Shown: positions 1-9,099 of the stretch, piece by piece
How the letters are laid out: each line of letters starts with the position of its first letter
How positions within the stretch are numbered: the first letter of the stretch is position 1
From: Streptomyces achromogenes
GTDB taxonomy: Bacteria; Actinomycetota; Actinomycetes; Streptomycetales; Streptomycetaceae
Assembly (NCBI RefSeq): GCF_030816715.1
Contig: NZ_JAUSYH010000001.1
Span: forward strand, 5,332,001 to 5,396,000
Direction: 5' to 3'
Length of the DNA: 64,000 bases
Position numbers and translations under genes: made by a program
Notes under the pieces: model-generated
Seen by the model: only the letters and a program-made list of their open reading frames with translations
What the model was told of the DNA's origin: nothing
Databases searched by the model: none

Positions 1-189
1 GGCCTCCTGGATGACGGCCGAGACGGCCATCCGTTCCTGGATCAGACCGATGATCCGGTCGTCGAGCGCGTCGATGCGATCCCGGGCGCCGGTGATCACG
101 TCGGCGGCCTCGGCGGTGCGGGCGCCGGTCTTCTCGGCGGCGGCCTCGGTGGCGGTGGCCGTGGAGGTGGCGGTGGTGGCGGTGGTCAT
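1..189 (-). CDS. Chorismate mutase, N-terminal part (cut by window edge)
   Basis: The first 63 codons read on the minus strand and run off the left edge. After an Ala/Thr-rich start of about 30 residues comes a helix with RDRIDALDDRIIGLIQERM, the start of the first helix of AroQ-fold chorismate mutases, which convert chorismate to prephenate for Phe and Tyr synthesis. The helical Arg that binds substrate is in the family-typical place; the remaining catalytic residues lie outside the window. AGGAG at 197-201 sits 7 bases before the ATG. A leader peptide and a terminator hairpin lie upstream (see those entries), implying control by aromatic amino acid supply. Family assignment rests on a short fragment but is strengthened by the aromatic leader peptide. 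Confidence 0.8.
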   Translation of the reverse strand, partial: MTTATTATSTATATEAAAEKTGARTAEAADVITGARDRIDALDDRIIGLIQERMAVSAVIQEA

Positions 190-242
190 GTCGGGGCTCC
201 TGGTGGGATGAGGGGCCCCGGATCGGCAGGATCCGGAAAACA

Positions 243-279
243 CCAGGCGCCCCGGACCTTGTCGGCCCGGGGCGCCTGG
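243..279 (-). terminator. Terminator hairpin in chorismate mutase leader (attenuator)
   Basis: A perfect 13-bp inverted repeat (CCAGGCGCCCCGG at 243-255 against 267-279) with an 11-base loop. On the minus strand it is followed by TGTTTTCC, which is U-rich for this genome. It lies between the leader peptide stop (299) and the chorismate mutase RBS, so it would stop transcription before the gene. CGGCCC inside the leader peptide (326-331) could pair with GGGCCG at the loop-proximal end of the hairpin as a competing fold; that pairing is inference. Confidence 0.8.
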
Positions 280-298
280 GAAGTCGCTCGTCAGTTGC

Positions 299-370
299 TC
301 AAGCAGCACGACCATGGCAGCCGGTGGGCCGGTCGCCATAGGTAAACAGGAAGGTCGGGTGCGTGAGCAT
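299..370 (-). CDS. Leader peptide with Phe-Leu-Phe-Thr-Tyr, upstream of chorismate mutase
   Basis: A 23-residue peptide, MLTHPTFLFTY followed by GDRPTGCHGRAA. Three aromatic residues fall within five codons (7, 9 and 11), including a TTT codon, which is rare in Streptomyces. The stop lies 20 bases before a strong terminator hairpin and 110 bases before chorismate mutase. No Shine-Dalgarno precedes the ATG. Instead a promoter at 377-405 would place the transcript 5' end at or next to the ATG, so translation is probably leaderless. The arrangement matches ribosome-mediated attenuators such as E. coli pheL, with Phe and Tyr, the end products of the chorismate mutase branch, as the sensed amino acids. 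Confidence 0.7.
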   Translation of the reverse strand: MLTHPTFLFTYGDRPTGCHGRAA

Positions 371-376
371 GCGGCC

Positions 377-405
377 AGTATGCAGCGTCGTCGGACGCGT
401 TCCAA
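377..405 (-). promoter_or_regulatory. Promoter of chorismate mutase leader
   Basis: TTGGAA at 400-405, a 17-base spacer, and CATACT at 377-382, followed after 6 bases by the ATG of the leader peptide. Close to the housekeeping sigma consensus and positioned for a leaderless message. Confidence 0.6.
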
Positions 406-460
406 CCCGGTTCGCATCCTGAGACGCGGCGGTCGTGACGGCGATGGGCCCCGCCAGATC

Positions 461-516
461 CTGCCGGTTCCACCGTCGGTCCATCGCCGGTCGGCTGCCG
501 GTTCCACCGTCGGTCC
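461..516. repeat. Two 22-bp direct repeats upstream of guaA
   Basis: The segment beginning CTGCCGGTTCCACCGTCGGT occurs at 461-482 and again, identical, at 495-516 (34-bp period). It lies in the divergent region between the chorismate mutase promoter and the guaA -10 box. Function unknown. Confidence 0.75.
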
Positions 517-559
517 GCTGCCGGATCCGCCGCCGGGACCGCTCCCCGCGCCGCCTCGG

Positions 560-565
560 TAGAAT
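560..565 (+). promoter_or_regulatory. guaA -10 box
   Basis: TAGAAT at 560-565 would give a start near 572 and a leader of about 35 bases. No convincing -35 hexamer is seen at the usual distance. The RBS is GGAAG just before the GTG at 607. Confidence 0.5.
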
Positions 566-606
566 CGGAGGACACAGAGACCCCGCCCCACCGCCGGAAG
601 GCCCCC

Positions 607-2187
<1,581 letters not shown>

Positions 2188-2202
2188 CCTCCTCCATGGG
2201 GT

Positions 2203-2703
2203 TCAGGTCCGCTTGAGCGTGCGCACCGGCTCTCCGGGCTTCCAGACCTGGGCGACCAGATACGTGTCGTCCTCGATGTAGGTCCGCACGACCTCCGTCA
2301 GCTCGGTGCGGAAGAGGTGGAACGGCTCCGGCGGTTCCACCTCTCTCACGTACGCCCCCTTGATCTCCGGGTCGTCCACCTCGACCGCCCGGCCGGCGAT
2401 CCGGACGTCGCCGCCGCCCAGCCCCGTCCCCTCGCCCGGGTTGGCCTGGAGGCTGAAGCGGGGGTCGCGGTGCAGGTCCCGCGCCTTGAGCGAGCCCGGC
2501 ATCATGCCGAGCCACAGCTCACCGCCGGTGAAACGGACCTCGAGGCCGCTGGTGCGGGGCGAGCCGTCCTTGCGGAGCGTCGCGAGGACATGGTGCGTGA
2601 AGGCCGCGAAGCGTTCCTCGGCGACCTTCGCCAGCTCCGGTTCGGCCGCGGCGAAGGCCGCCCAGCTCGCTGTCATGGGGTTCTCGGTGGGGATCTCGGT
2701 CAT
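2203..2703 (-). CDS. Pyridoxamine 5'-phosphate oxidase family (split-barrel) protein
   Basis: 166 residues with the flavin/F420-binding split beta-barrel pattern: FAAFTHHVLATLRKDGSPRTSGLEV, then GGELWLGM, DPRFSLQ and VWKPGEPVRTLKRT at the end. Such proteins bind FMN, F420 or haem and act as small oxidoreductases; the substrate cannot be told from sequence. It is convergent with guaA, with 15 bases between stops. The ATG at 2703 is chosen; a second ATG at 2676 would shorten it by 9 residues, and neither has a strong Shine-Dalgarno. Confidence 0.8.
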   Translation of the reverse strand: MTEIPTENPMTASWAAFAAAEPELAKVAEERFAAFTHHVLATLRKDGSPRTSGLEVRFTGGELWLGMMPGSLKARDLHRDPRFSLQANPGEGTGLGGGDVRIAGRAVEVDDPEIKGAYVREVEPPEPFHLFRTELTEVVRTYIEDDTYLVAQVWKPGEPVRTLKRT

Positions 2704-2725
2704 ACGGCGAGTGTGACCCCTATAT

Positions 2726-2742
2726 CCGACATCCTGTGTCGG
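2726..2742. promoter_or_regulatory. Small palindrome upstream of split-barrel gene
   Basis: CCGACA-TCCTG-TGTCGG, a perfect 6-bp inverted repeat with a 5-base spacer, 23 bases before the start of the minus-strand gene. Possible operator; no known match. Confidence 0.3.
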
Positions 2743-2810
2743 TGTTCCGCGCGGGTCCGGGTCGGTGTTCCGTGTGGGACCGGGCGGGTGTTTCGCGCGG
2801 GGCGGGTGAC
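2742..2810. repeat. Three tandem 23-bp degenerate repeats
   Basis: Units at 2742-2764, 2765-2787 and 2788-2810 each begin GTGTTYCG and continue with a G-rich half. They lie in the divergent intergenic region between the split-barrel gene and the aldolase gene. Confidence 0.7.
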
Positions 2811-2936
2811 GGTCGGAGATGCTCAAGGCGTGCACCGAAGGTGACGGAAATCGTCATCTTTGTATAACGGCTCTGCCCTTTTGCGCTGACCGACGGTAAC
2901 TTCCGCGTCGTAAAGCAACCCAGTGCTGGAGGACCG

Positions 2937-3731
2937 ATGCACGGGCCCACGCCGCCTGCCCCCCTGCCCACCGACCGGTTGCGGTTCGCGATGCCGCCCA
3001 TGCACGACTCGGTGGAGGACGAGCGCCTGCACCGCAAGGAACGGCTGGCGGGCGCGGTGCGCCTGTTCGGACGGCTCGGCTTCGAGGACGGCGTCTCCGG
3101 GCACATCACCGCCCGCGACCCCGAGTTCGACGACTGCTTCTGGGTCAACCCCTTCGGCATGCCCTTCCAGCACGTCACGGTCAGTGACCTGGTGCTGACC
3201 AACCAGGACGGGCAGGTCGTCGAGGGCCGCTACCACGTCAACCAGGCCGCCTTCACCGTGCACGCCCAGGTGCACGCGGCACGGCCCGACGTCGTGGCCG
3301 TCGCCCACTGCCATTCCGTGCACGGACGCGCCCTCGCCGCGCTCGGTGAACTGCTCGACCCCATCACCCAGGAGAGCTGCGCGTTCTACGAGGACCACGC
3401 CCTCTACGACGCCTACTCCGGGGTCGCCGTCGACGCGGAGGAGGGCCGGCGCATCGCGGCCGCGCTCGGCTCCCGCAAGGCGCTGGTGCTGCGCAACCAC
3501 GGACTGTTGACGGTCGGCGACTCCGTCGACGCCGCCGCCTGGTGGTTCCTGTCGATGGAACGCTCCAGCCAGGTCCAGCTGACCGCGAAGGCGGCGGGCC
3601 GGCCCGTCCTGATCGACCACCGGGCGGCGGTGGCGACCCGGGAACAGCTCGGCGGCGACCTGGTGGCGTGGATCAACTACCAGCCGCTGTGGCAGGAGAT
3701 CAGCCGCAGCCAGCCCGACCTGCTGAGCTGA
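2937..3731 (+). CDS. Class II aldolase/adducin family protein
   Basis: 264 residues with the class II aldolase fold: SGHITARDPE (phosphate-binding loop), a conserved Glu region, VAHCHSVHGRALAAL with the zinc-binding His pair, and LRNHGLLTVGDSVDAAAWWF with the third zinc His. Members cleave or epimerise sugar phosphates; this subgroup, with an N-terminal extension, is usually of unknown substrate. The ATG at 2937 has GGAGG at 2928-2932. It is monocistronic and convergent with the DUF4429 gene. Confidence 0.88.
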   Translation: MHGPTPPAPLPTDRLRFAMPPMHDSVEDERLHRKERLAGAVRLFGRLGFEDGVSGHITARDPEFDDCFWVNPFGMPFQHVTVSDLVLTNQDGQVVEGRYHVNQAAFTVHAQVHAARPDVVAVAHCHSVHGRALAALGELLDPITQESCAFYEDHALYDAYSGVAVDAEEGRRIAAALGSRKALVLRNHGLLTVGDSVDAAAWWFLSMERSSQVQLTAKAAGRPVLIDHRAAVATREQLGGDLVAWINYQPLWQEISRSQPDLLS

Positions 3732-3751
3732 CGGGGAGCCCGGCCCGGCGC

Positions 3752-4693
3752 TCAGAAGCCCCGCAGCACCACGGCCTTCGTCCGCGCGAACTCCTCGTCG
3801 GTCAGCACACCGTCCCGGTGCAGCTGGCCCAGCTCGCGCAGCCGGCGCAGCAGCACGTCGTGATGGTCGGCCGGCGGCGGGACGGACGCCATGAGCCGCC
3901 GCCCGCGGTCCGCTCCCCGCTGACCGTGCGCGCGTCCGGGCCCGTCGCCGGGCCCGTCGCCGGGCTTCGGGTGCGCGCGTGCGGAGGGATGCGGCAGCCG
4001 CGCGGTGACCGCCGTCGCGACCAGCGCCGTCAACAGGTCGCGGCTCACGTTGCCCCACAGGTCGAGGGCGTACGGGTCCTTCTCGGCCGGCAGCTTCGTG
4101 TGCGCCGTCTCGCGGGTCACGAAGCGCAGGAAGCCGTCCTCGAAACCGGAGTTGGGCAGCCACTCGACCCGCACCACGTCACCGACGTCGAGCACCCGGG
4201 GCCCGGTCGCCCGCTTCACGCGGTCCGAGGTCTCCGCCCAGTCGACGCGCACCTGGACGCCGTCGAAGGAGACGACGCCGTCGGAGGACCGCACGGAGAC
4301 CGGGACCGGCGGGCCCGGCAGGAGGTAGGCCGCGGTCGGCGCGCCCGGGATCTGGTCCAGCAGCAGCGCGTGCCGGACCTCCTCGGCGAGGTACTCGGCC
4401 ACCCCGCAACGATCCACGTCCACGGTGAGCCGGTAGGGATCGGCCGCGTCGGGCAGCCGACCGCCGGTCGCCTGCAGCAGCGGATCCGCTCCCTCGCGCA
4501 GCCGCAGCCGCATCCGCAGCCGCCCGCGCCTGCGTTCGGGCTCGTAGACGATCCCGGCGACCGCCTCCAGAGGCACGGCGATCTCCCCGTACGTCTGCCG
4601 GAACAGCGGCACGGAGCGGTGCAGCCCCGGCGTGATCCGGACCGTCGCGCCGTCGAAGGCCCAGGTCCCGTCACGCTGGATGATCTCGGCCAT
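3752..4693 (-). CDS. DUF4429 protein with C-terminal SHOCT domain
   Basis: 313 residues. Two copies of a PH-like module (DUF4429) are visible: residues about 1-110 (GTWAFDGATVRI, GEIAVPLEAVAGI) and about 125-235 (DGVVSFDGVQVRVDW, GFLRFVTRE). A Gly/Pro/His-rich linker follows, then a C-terminal SHOCT motif, LRRLRELGQLHRDGVLTDEEF. SHOCT domains are short oligomerisation or docking segments. Function is unknown; the architecture is common in Streptomyces. No signal peptide or membrane span. Confidence 0.85.
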   Translation of the reverse strand: MAEIIQRDGTWAFDGATVRITPGLHRSVPLFRQTYGEIAVPLEAVAGIVYEPERRRGRLRMRLRLREGADPLLQATGGRLPDAADPYRLTVDVDRCGVAEYLAEEVRHALLLDQIPGAPTAAYLLPGPPVPVSVRSSDGVVSFDGVQVRVDWAETSDRVKRATGPRVLDVGDVVRVEWLPNSGFEDGFLRFVTRETAHTKLPAEKDPYALDLWGNVSRDLLTALVATAVTARLPHPSARAHPKPGDGPGDGPGRAHGQRGADRGRRLMASVPPPADHHDVLLRRLRELGQLHRDGVLTDEEFARTKAVVLRGF

Positions 4694-4770
4694 ACGGAAA
4701 TTCTCGCAGCCGGGTCAACACTGCCCTTCGCGCTTCACCCCCGCTGACCAGACCTGGCGGACACAGAGGG

Positions 4771-4786
4771 TGTGCCGTAGGGCACA
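4771..4786. promoter_or_regulatory. Palindrome in divergent promoter region
   Basis: TGTGCC-GTAG-GGCACA, a 6-bp inverted repeat with a 4-base spacer, in the 200-base gap between the divergent DUF4429 gene and the membrane protein at 4894. Candidate operator only. Confidence 0.3.
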
Positions 4787-4893
4787 ATTCGACGGCATCA
4801 CAGGGGAGTTGTTCACAGGGTGGCGGCCCGGCCCGCAGAGGGTCCCTCGGGGACCGCCATCCGATCGGGTCGCGGGGAAGGCGGGCGTCGGAC

Positions 4894-6183
4894 GTGGCGG
4901 TGCAGGAGGCGAGACAGGGTGCGAGCCCCGGACCGGGTGCGGGCGTGCACGACGGCGGCTGCGCCTGCGGGGACTGCCCGCACGGGGCGCGCGAGGGACA
5001 CCGGCGCGCGGTCGCCGCGTTCCTGCTGAAACGCGACGGGTTCGCGGCCGGGCAGGGCCTGCCGGCCGCCGTCGCCCACTCCGTCTCGGCCTCCCGCCAG
5101 TGGGTCTCCGAGGAACTGACGCAGTCCGCGGAGTTCGTCGCCGAACGCGGGCGGGCCGAGGGCGAGGCCTGGCTGGGCCGTCTGTGGCTGCGCACCGCGG
5201 TCACCGTGTGGGCGGCGGTCGTCGCGCTGCTGCTGGTCCAGTCGCTGACCGCCGTCGGCGCGGGCTGGACCGGCGCCCGCACCGCCGGACTCCTCGCCGC
5301 GCTCGTCGTCGCCGGCGCGCTCACCGCGGCCTCCTGGTTCCACCGGGCGCGCGGCGGTGCGCTCGCCCCCGTGATCGGCGAGGACAACCGCCTCTCCACC
5401 TCCCGCGCGGTCGCCGCCGCCTGGGTGCTGCTCGTGGCCTACGCCGTGCTGGTGCTGGCCGGCCGGCTCGCCGCCGCCTCCAGCCCCGCCGAACGCGACG
5501 CGCTGATCGCCGGACTCGACCTCGCCCGCGGCGCCGGCACGGTGACCGTCCTCGCCGTGGTCTGCGGGATCGCCGTGCTGGTGCGTCGCGTGGTCGGCCT
5601 GCGGGTCCTCGCCCAGCGGCTGCAGAAGGTCCGGGCCCACCGCCCGCGCGCCGCCGACCTGCTCACCGACGACTTCGGCCGCGGCGCGTTCGCCGACATC
5701 CAGTACGCGGTCATCGGCGGCGTCGCCCTCGTCTTCGCCGGTGTACGCCTGGCCCGCCGCCCCGACCAGTTGCCCGACCTGCCCTGGGGACTCGCGGTCG
5801 TGGTGCTGATCTCGGCGGCGACCTACCTCGCCGGCAAGTACGCCGAGGGCGGCCGCCCCGTCATCCTCTCCGTCGTCCGTTCCCGCGAGGCCGGCGACCT
5901 CGACGCGCCGATCCGCACCGGCGACGACATCGAGATCCGCGGCGCCGGCTTCGTGCCGCCCGGGGCCCACACCGCCGACCGGCTCTCCCGCATGGTCGTC
6001 CGCATCGGACCCGTCCATGTGCACGTCCCGCTGGTGCCGGTCACGGGCGGGTTCAGCAACCCGACCGACGCCGTCCTCACCGTCCCCGTCCCGGCGGACG
6101 TCGAACCGGGACGGGCCGAGGTCCAGGTCGTCACGGCGGCGGGAGTCGAGACGAACCGGTACACGATCGACGTCACCGAGTGA
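4894..6183 (+). CDS. Multi-pass membrane protein with C-terminal TIG-like domain
   Basis: 429 residues of unknown function. The N-terminus carries CACGDCPHG (a Cys cluster), then a soluble helix, about six hydrophobic segments between residues 95 and 310, and a C-terminal all-beta region of about 110 residues (DIEIRGAGFVPPGAHT, PVTGGFSNPTDAVLTVPVP) resembling IPT/TIG immunoglobulin-like folds. The GTG at 4894 is preceded by GGGGAAGGCGGG at 4874-4885; the next in-frame GTG at 4900 is an alternative. The beta domain follows the last membrane span. Which side of the membrane it faces is not clear from sequence. Confidence 0.75.
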   Translation: MAVQEARQGASPGPGAGVHDGGCACGDCPHGAREGHRRAVAAFLLKRDGFAAGQGLPAAVAHSVSASRQWVSEELTQSAEFVAERGRAEGEAWLGRLWLRTAVTVWAAVVALLLVQSLTAVGAGWTGARTAGLLAALVVAGALTAASWFHRARGGALAPVIGEDNRLSTSRAVAAAWVLLVAYAVLVLAGRLAAASSPAERDALIAGLDLARGAGTVTVLAVVCGIAVLVRRVVGLRVLAQRLQKVRAHRPRAADLLTDDFGRGAFADIQYAVIGGVALVFAGVRLARRPDQLPDLPWGLAVVVLISAATYLAGKYAEGGRPVILSVVRSREAGDLDAPIRTGDDIEIRGAGFVPPGAHTADRLSRMVVRIGPVHVHVPLVPVTGGFSNPTDAVLTVPVPADVEPGRAEVQVVTAAGVETNRYTIDVTE

Positions 6184-6306
6184 ACGGCCCCGCCGGAGTG
6201 AACCGCCGGACCTCCGTATCCGTGCACGTAGTTGAGCGCACCCCCCATTTCGTACGTAGGGTCTGTTGAGGGGTCCACCACTGCGGGCGAGAGGCGGCTA
6301 CGGGCG

Positions 6307-6840
6307 ATGACTCACAGCATGCGGACGGACGCTCACCCCCCTTATTCCGACGGCGGAGGCCGTGGCTGGCGGGACACCGCCACCCGGTACGCCCTCCTTC
6401 CGCTGCGCGTCTTCCTGGGTGTCACCTTCATCTACGCCGGTCTCGACAAGCTGACGGACAGCGCCTTCCTGAAGGACAGCGGCGCCGGCTCGATCGGAGA
6501 GACCATGCGCGCCGTCCGTGACTCCTCCGCCATCCCGGCTCTGGTCGACATGGCCCTGAAGAGCCCGGTGGGCTTCGGCTACGCGATGGCCTTCGGCGAA
6601 CTGGCCGTCGGCATCGGCGCCCTGCTGGGTATCCTCACCCGGCTCGCCGCGCTCGGCGGCGCGTTGATCTCGCTCAGCCTGTGGCTGACGGTGAGCTGGG
6701 CCGCCGAGCCCTACTACTACGGCAACGACCTCCCGTACATGTTTTGCTGGGTGCCGCTCGTGCTGGCCGGCGCCCCGGTCCTCTCTCTCGACGCCGCCTG
6801 GCATTCCAGGCGGCGTCGGCGCACGGGCGGCCTGGGCTAG
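6307..6840 (+). CDS. DoxX family membrane protein
   Basis: 177 residues with four hydrophobic helices and the DoxX pattern: LRVFLGVTFIYAGLDKLTD in helix 1, FGYAMAFGELAVGIGALLGILTRLAAL in helices 2-3, and LPYMFCWVPLVLAGAPVLSLD in helix 4. DoxX proteins are small membrane subunits tied to quinone or thiol redox metabolism. The ATG at 6307 has GAGAGGCGG about 10 bases upstream. TAGGGT at 6257-6262 is a candidate -10 box. Confidence 0.88.
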   Translation: MTHSMRTDAHPPYSDGGGRGWRDTATRYALLPLRVFLGVTFIYAGLDKLTDSAFLKDSGAGSIGETMRAVRDSSAIPALVDMALKSPVGFGYAMAFGELAVGIGALLGILTRLAALGGALISLSLWLTVSWAAEPYYYGNDLPYMFCWVPLVLAGAPVLSLDAAWHSRRRRRTGGLG

Positions 6841-6844
6841 CCCG

Positions 6845-6929
6845 CGCCGTCTGTCCGGGCCCGCCCGCCGTGCGGTCTGTCCGCAGCGGCCCGTCCGCCA
6901 CGCCGTCTGTCCGGGCCCGTCCGCCGTGC
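6845..6929. repeat. 29-bp direct repeat in convergent spacer
   Basis: The segment starting CGCCGTCTGTCCGGGCCCG lies at 6845-6873 and again, with one mismatch, at 6901-6929. Shorter GTCTGTCCG copies lie between. The 213-base spacer between the DoxX gene and the next minus-strand gene otherwise holds only low-complexity CCG-rich sequence. Confidence 0.7.
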
Positions 6930-7053
6930 TGCCCGCCGCGCCCCGTGTCGGCGCACTGGCCGGCCTGGGTCGGTCCGAGGCCGGCCTGGGGAGGCAGGGG
7001 TGCGGACGGAGAGCGTGCACGGCGTCCGGGCGTCCGGGCAGGGGGCCCGGCGG

Positions 7054-7317
7054 TCAGAGCGCCGTCGTGTTCTGGCCCGGGGCGGCCGGTCCGGGCGCGG
7101 TCGGGCCGGTCCGGTGTGAGGAGCTGCGTCGTCTTCGGATGCTCCGGGCCGCCGCACCCGTCGCGCCCGCCAGACAGAGGCCGCCCGTGACGAGCGGGAT
7201 CAGCACGAACCACGGCGTCTGCCACAGACCGCCCGCGTCCCCCGCGAAGAGGACGCCCGCGAGAACGAAGGCGGCGCCCGCCACCAGCCTGCCGGGCCTG
7301 AAGTCATGACGCAGCAC
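7054..7317 (-). CDS. Small membrane protein downstream of LiaF-like gene
   Basis: 87 residues with two hydrophobic segments (VAGAAFVLAGVLFAGDAGGLW and FVLIPLVTGGLCLAGATGAAA) and a basic, disordered tail. The GTG at 7317 overlaps the end of the PspC/LiaF-like gene by 14 bases, so it is probably translationally coupled and works with that membrane protein. No family recognised. Confidence 0.65.
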   Translation of the reverse strand: MLRHDFRPGRLVAGAAFVLAGVLFAGDAGGLWQTPWFVLIPLVTGGLCLAGATGAAARSIRRRRSSSHRTGPTAPGPAAPGQNTTAL

Positions 7318-8920
7318 GGGCCACCTCCGCCTGTCCCACTCCGACCCTGAGGTCGAGATCGATGGTCCCCTTCGCCGCCGTGCCCGAGACCGGCGGCAGG
7401 GTGACCTCCGTGTGCTTGCCCGGCTCCACGTCCACGTCCTTCTCGTCGTCACCGGGCAGCTGGATGTCTCCCAGCCCCACGTCGATCCGCACCTTCACCG
7501 TCACGTCCGGCGGGACGATCACCCGCAGCCGGCCCGCTCCCACGTCGGCCTCGGTGCTCACCGTCTCCCCCTTGGCCGGTGCCAGCCCGGAGAGGTCGAG
7601 AGTGCCCTTTCCGGTGCCCAGGTCGTAGGCCGCCCGTACGTCCGCCGCCGTCAGGGGGCGCCATGTGGTGTCCGTCCAGTGCGTGCCGATGTCCTTCGGC
7701 AGGGCGGCCGCGCCGGCCAGGAGTCCCGCCGTGACGATGGCGAGGAAGACCGACCCGGCCCCCGTCCGGCCCAGGAACGAGCTGACCGCGATCCCGCAGC
7801 CGAGCACGATCAGCGCTGCCGCGAGACCCGCCTGAAGGCTGGTGCCGAGCGGGTGGTGGTCCCAGGTGAGCCGGGTGACGAGGCCGCCCGCGAGCAGGGC
7901 GAGCAGGAAGAGCCAGCCGCCGATCCAACGCGGCCCACGCGGCTCGGCGTGGGGTGTGCGTGGGGTGCGTATCGCCTCCGGGCCGGGTCCGTGGCCGACG
8001 AGGTCGACGCTGATCGCCGACGTGATGTCCCGGCCGCGGGCGTCCCACGGCCCCCACAGATAGCCCGTGCCGCCGTCGTGTGTGCCGTCCTTGACGATGG
8101 GGTCACGCCACCACGAGGGGTAGGCGGTGGGAGCCGGCGGCGCCTTGGCCTCCGGCGGGGCGTCGGCCACGGCCTGGGCGGCCAGCGGGTCGGGGTCGAA
8201 GGAGTCCCGGTGGCGCGACCAGTACCCGGCGCCCGCGAGCAGCACGGAGACGACGACGGCGAAGGCCAGCACGCTGCCGTTCTTCAGCATCGACAGCAGC
8301 ACTCCGCAGCCGACCAGCGCGAACAGCACGGCCGCGAGGGCCTGGCCGTCCACCCGGCCGGTCAGGAGCTTGCGCACCTCGTTCTGCCCGTCGTCGGCGT
8401 AGGGGACGAAGAGCCAGGCGAATCCGTAGAAGATGAGGCCGACGCCGCCGGTCGCGGAGAGCACGGCGAGCGTGATGCGGAAGATCACCGGGTCCATGTC
8501 GCACTGCCGCCCGAGGCCCGCGCACACGCCGGCGAGGACCTTGTGCTCGCGGTCCCGCCGGAACCGGGGAGGCAGGGCTCCCGCAGTCCCGCCGGCCCCG
8601 GCCGCCCGGCCGCCGCCGCCCGCTTCGGCCCGGGACGCCGCCGCGGTGTCCGTCGCGGCCTTGACGGCCGCCTCCGCCGCCGTCATCGCGTCCGCCTCGG
8701 CGGTCGGGTCCGGCGCGGACCCGTTCTGCTCGGTGTGGGCGTCTCCCGCCTTCTCCCGCTGTCCGTGCGGGTCCCCCCGCCTCTCCTGCGTGTTCTCCTG
8801 CTTTCCGTGCGCGCGAGGGCTCTCACCTGCGGCGCCCGGGGTGCCGGGGGACGAGGCGGCCGCGTCGGACGCGGCGCCCCCGTCGGGCACGGCGTCCGCG
8901 GCGTGCTGGTGATCTGTCAT
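7304..8920 (-). CDS. PspC domain protein with LiaF-like C-terminus
   Basis: 538 residues. The first 125 are acidic and disordered. A PspC domain follows (FRRDREHKVLAGVCAGLGRQCDMDPVIFRI ... FYGFAWLFVPY), then several membrane helices (about six in all), and a C-terminal beta-rich domain (GTLDLSGL, VGAGRLRVIVPPDVTVKVRIDVGLGDI) typical of LiaF and cell-wall-antibiotic response proteins. LiaF inhibits its histidine kinase until envelope damage occurs. The gene diverges from a PspC-fused kinase and response regulator at 9100-11132, supporting a LiaFSR-like unit. The start at 8920 has GGAG close upstream. Confidence 0.82.
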   Translation of the reverse strand: MTDHQHAADAVPDGGAASDAAASSPGTPGAAGESPRAHGKQENTQERRGDPHGQREKAGDAHTEQNGSAPDPTAEADAMTAAEAAVKAATDTAAASRAEAGGGGRAAGAGGTAGALPPRFRRDREHKVLAGVCAGLGRQCDMDPVIFRITLAVLSATGGVGLIFYGFAWLFVPYADDGQNEVRKLLTGRVDGQALAAVLFALVGCGVLLSMLKNGSVLAFAVVVSVLLAGAGYWSRHRDSFDPDPLAAQAVADAPPEAKAPPAPTAYPSWWRDPIVKDGTHDGGTGYLWGPWDARGRDITSAISVDLVGHGPGPEAIRTPRTPHAEPRGPRWIGGWLFLLALLAGGLVTRLTWDHHPLGTSLQAGLAAALIVLGCGIAVSSFLGRTGAGSVFLAIVTAGLLAGAAALPKDIGTHWTDTTWRPLTAADVRAAYDLGTGKGTLDLSGLAPAKGETVSTEADVGAGRLRVIVPPDVTVKVRIDVGLGDIQLPGDDEKDVDVEPGKHTEVTLPPVSGTAAKGTIDLDLRVGVGQAEVARAAS

Positions 8921-9099
8921 GACTCCATGGTGGCGGTCGGGCGGCCCCCGCGGCAGTCGGAACGACCCTGGTCGGACCCTGATATCGGCCCTGACCCGGG
9001 GCGGGGGAGGCGTTCGACGTGCGGCGGCGTCGAAGATCAGGGGCGTCTCGGGGGCGAACCCTGATGCTCTGCCACGCGGCCCGTGTGACCATCGTTGGC

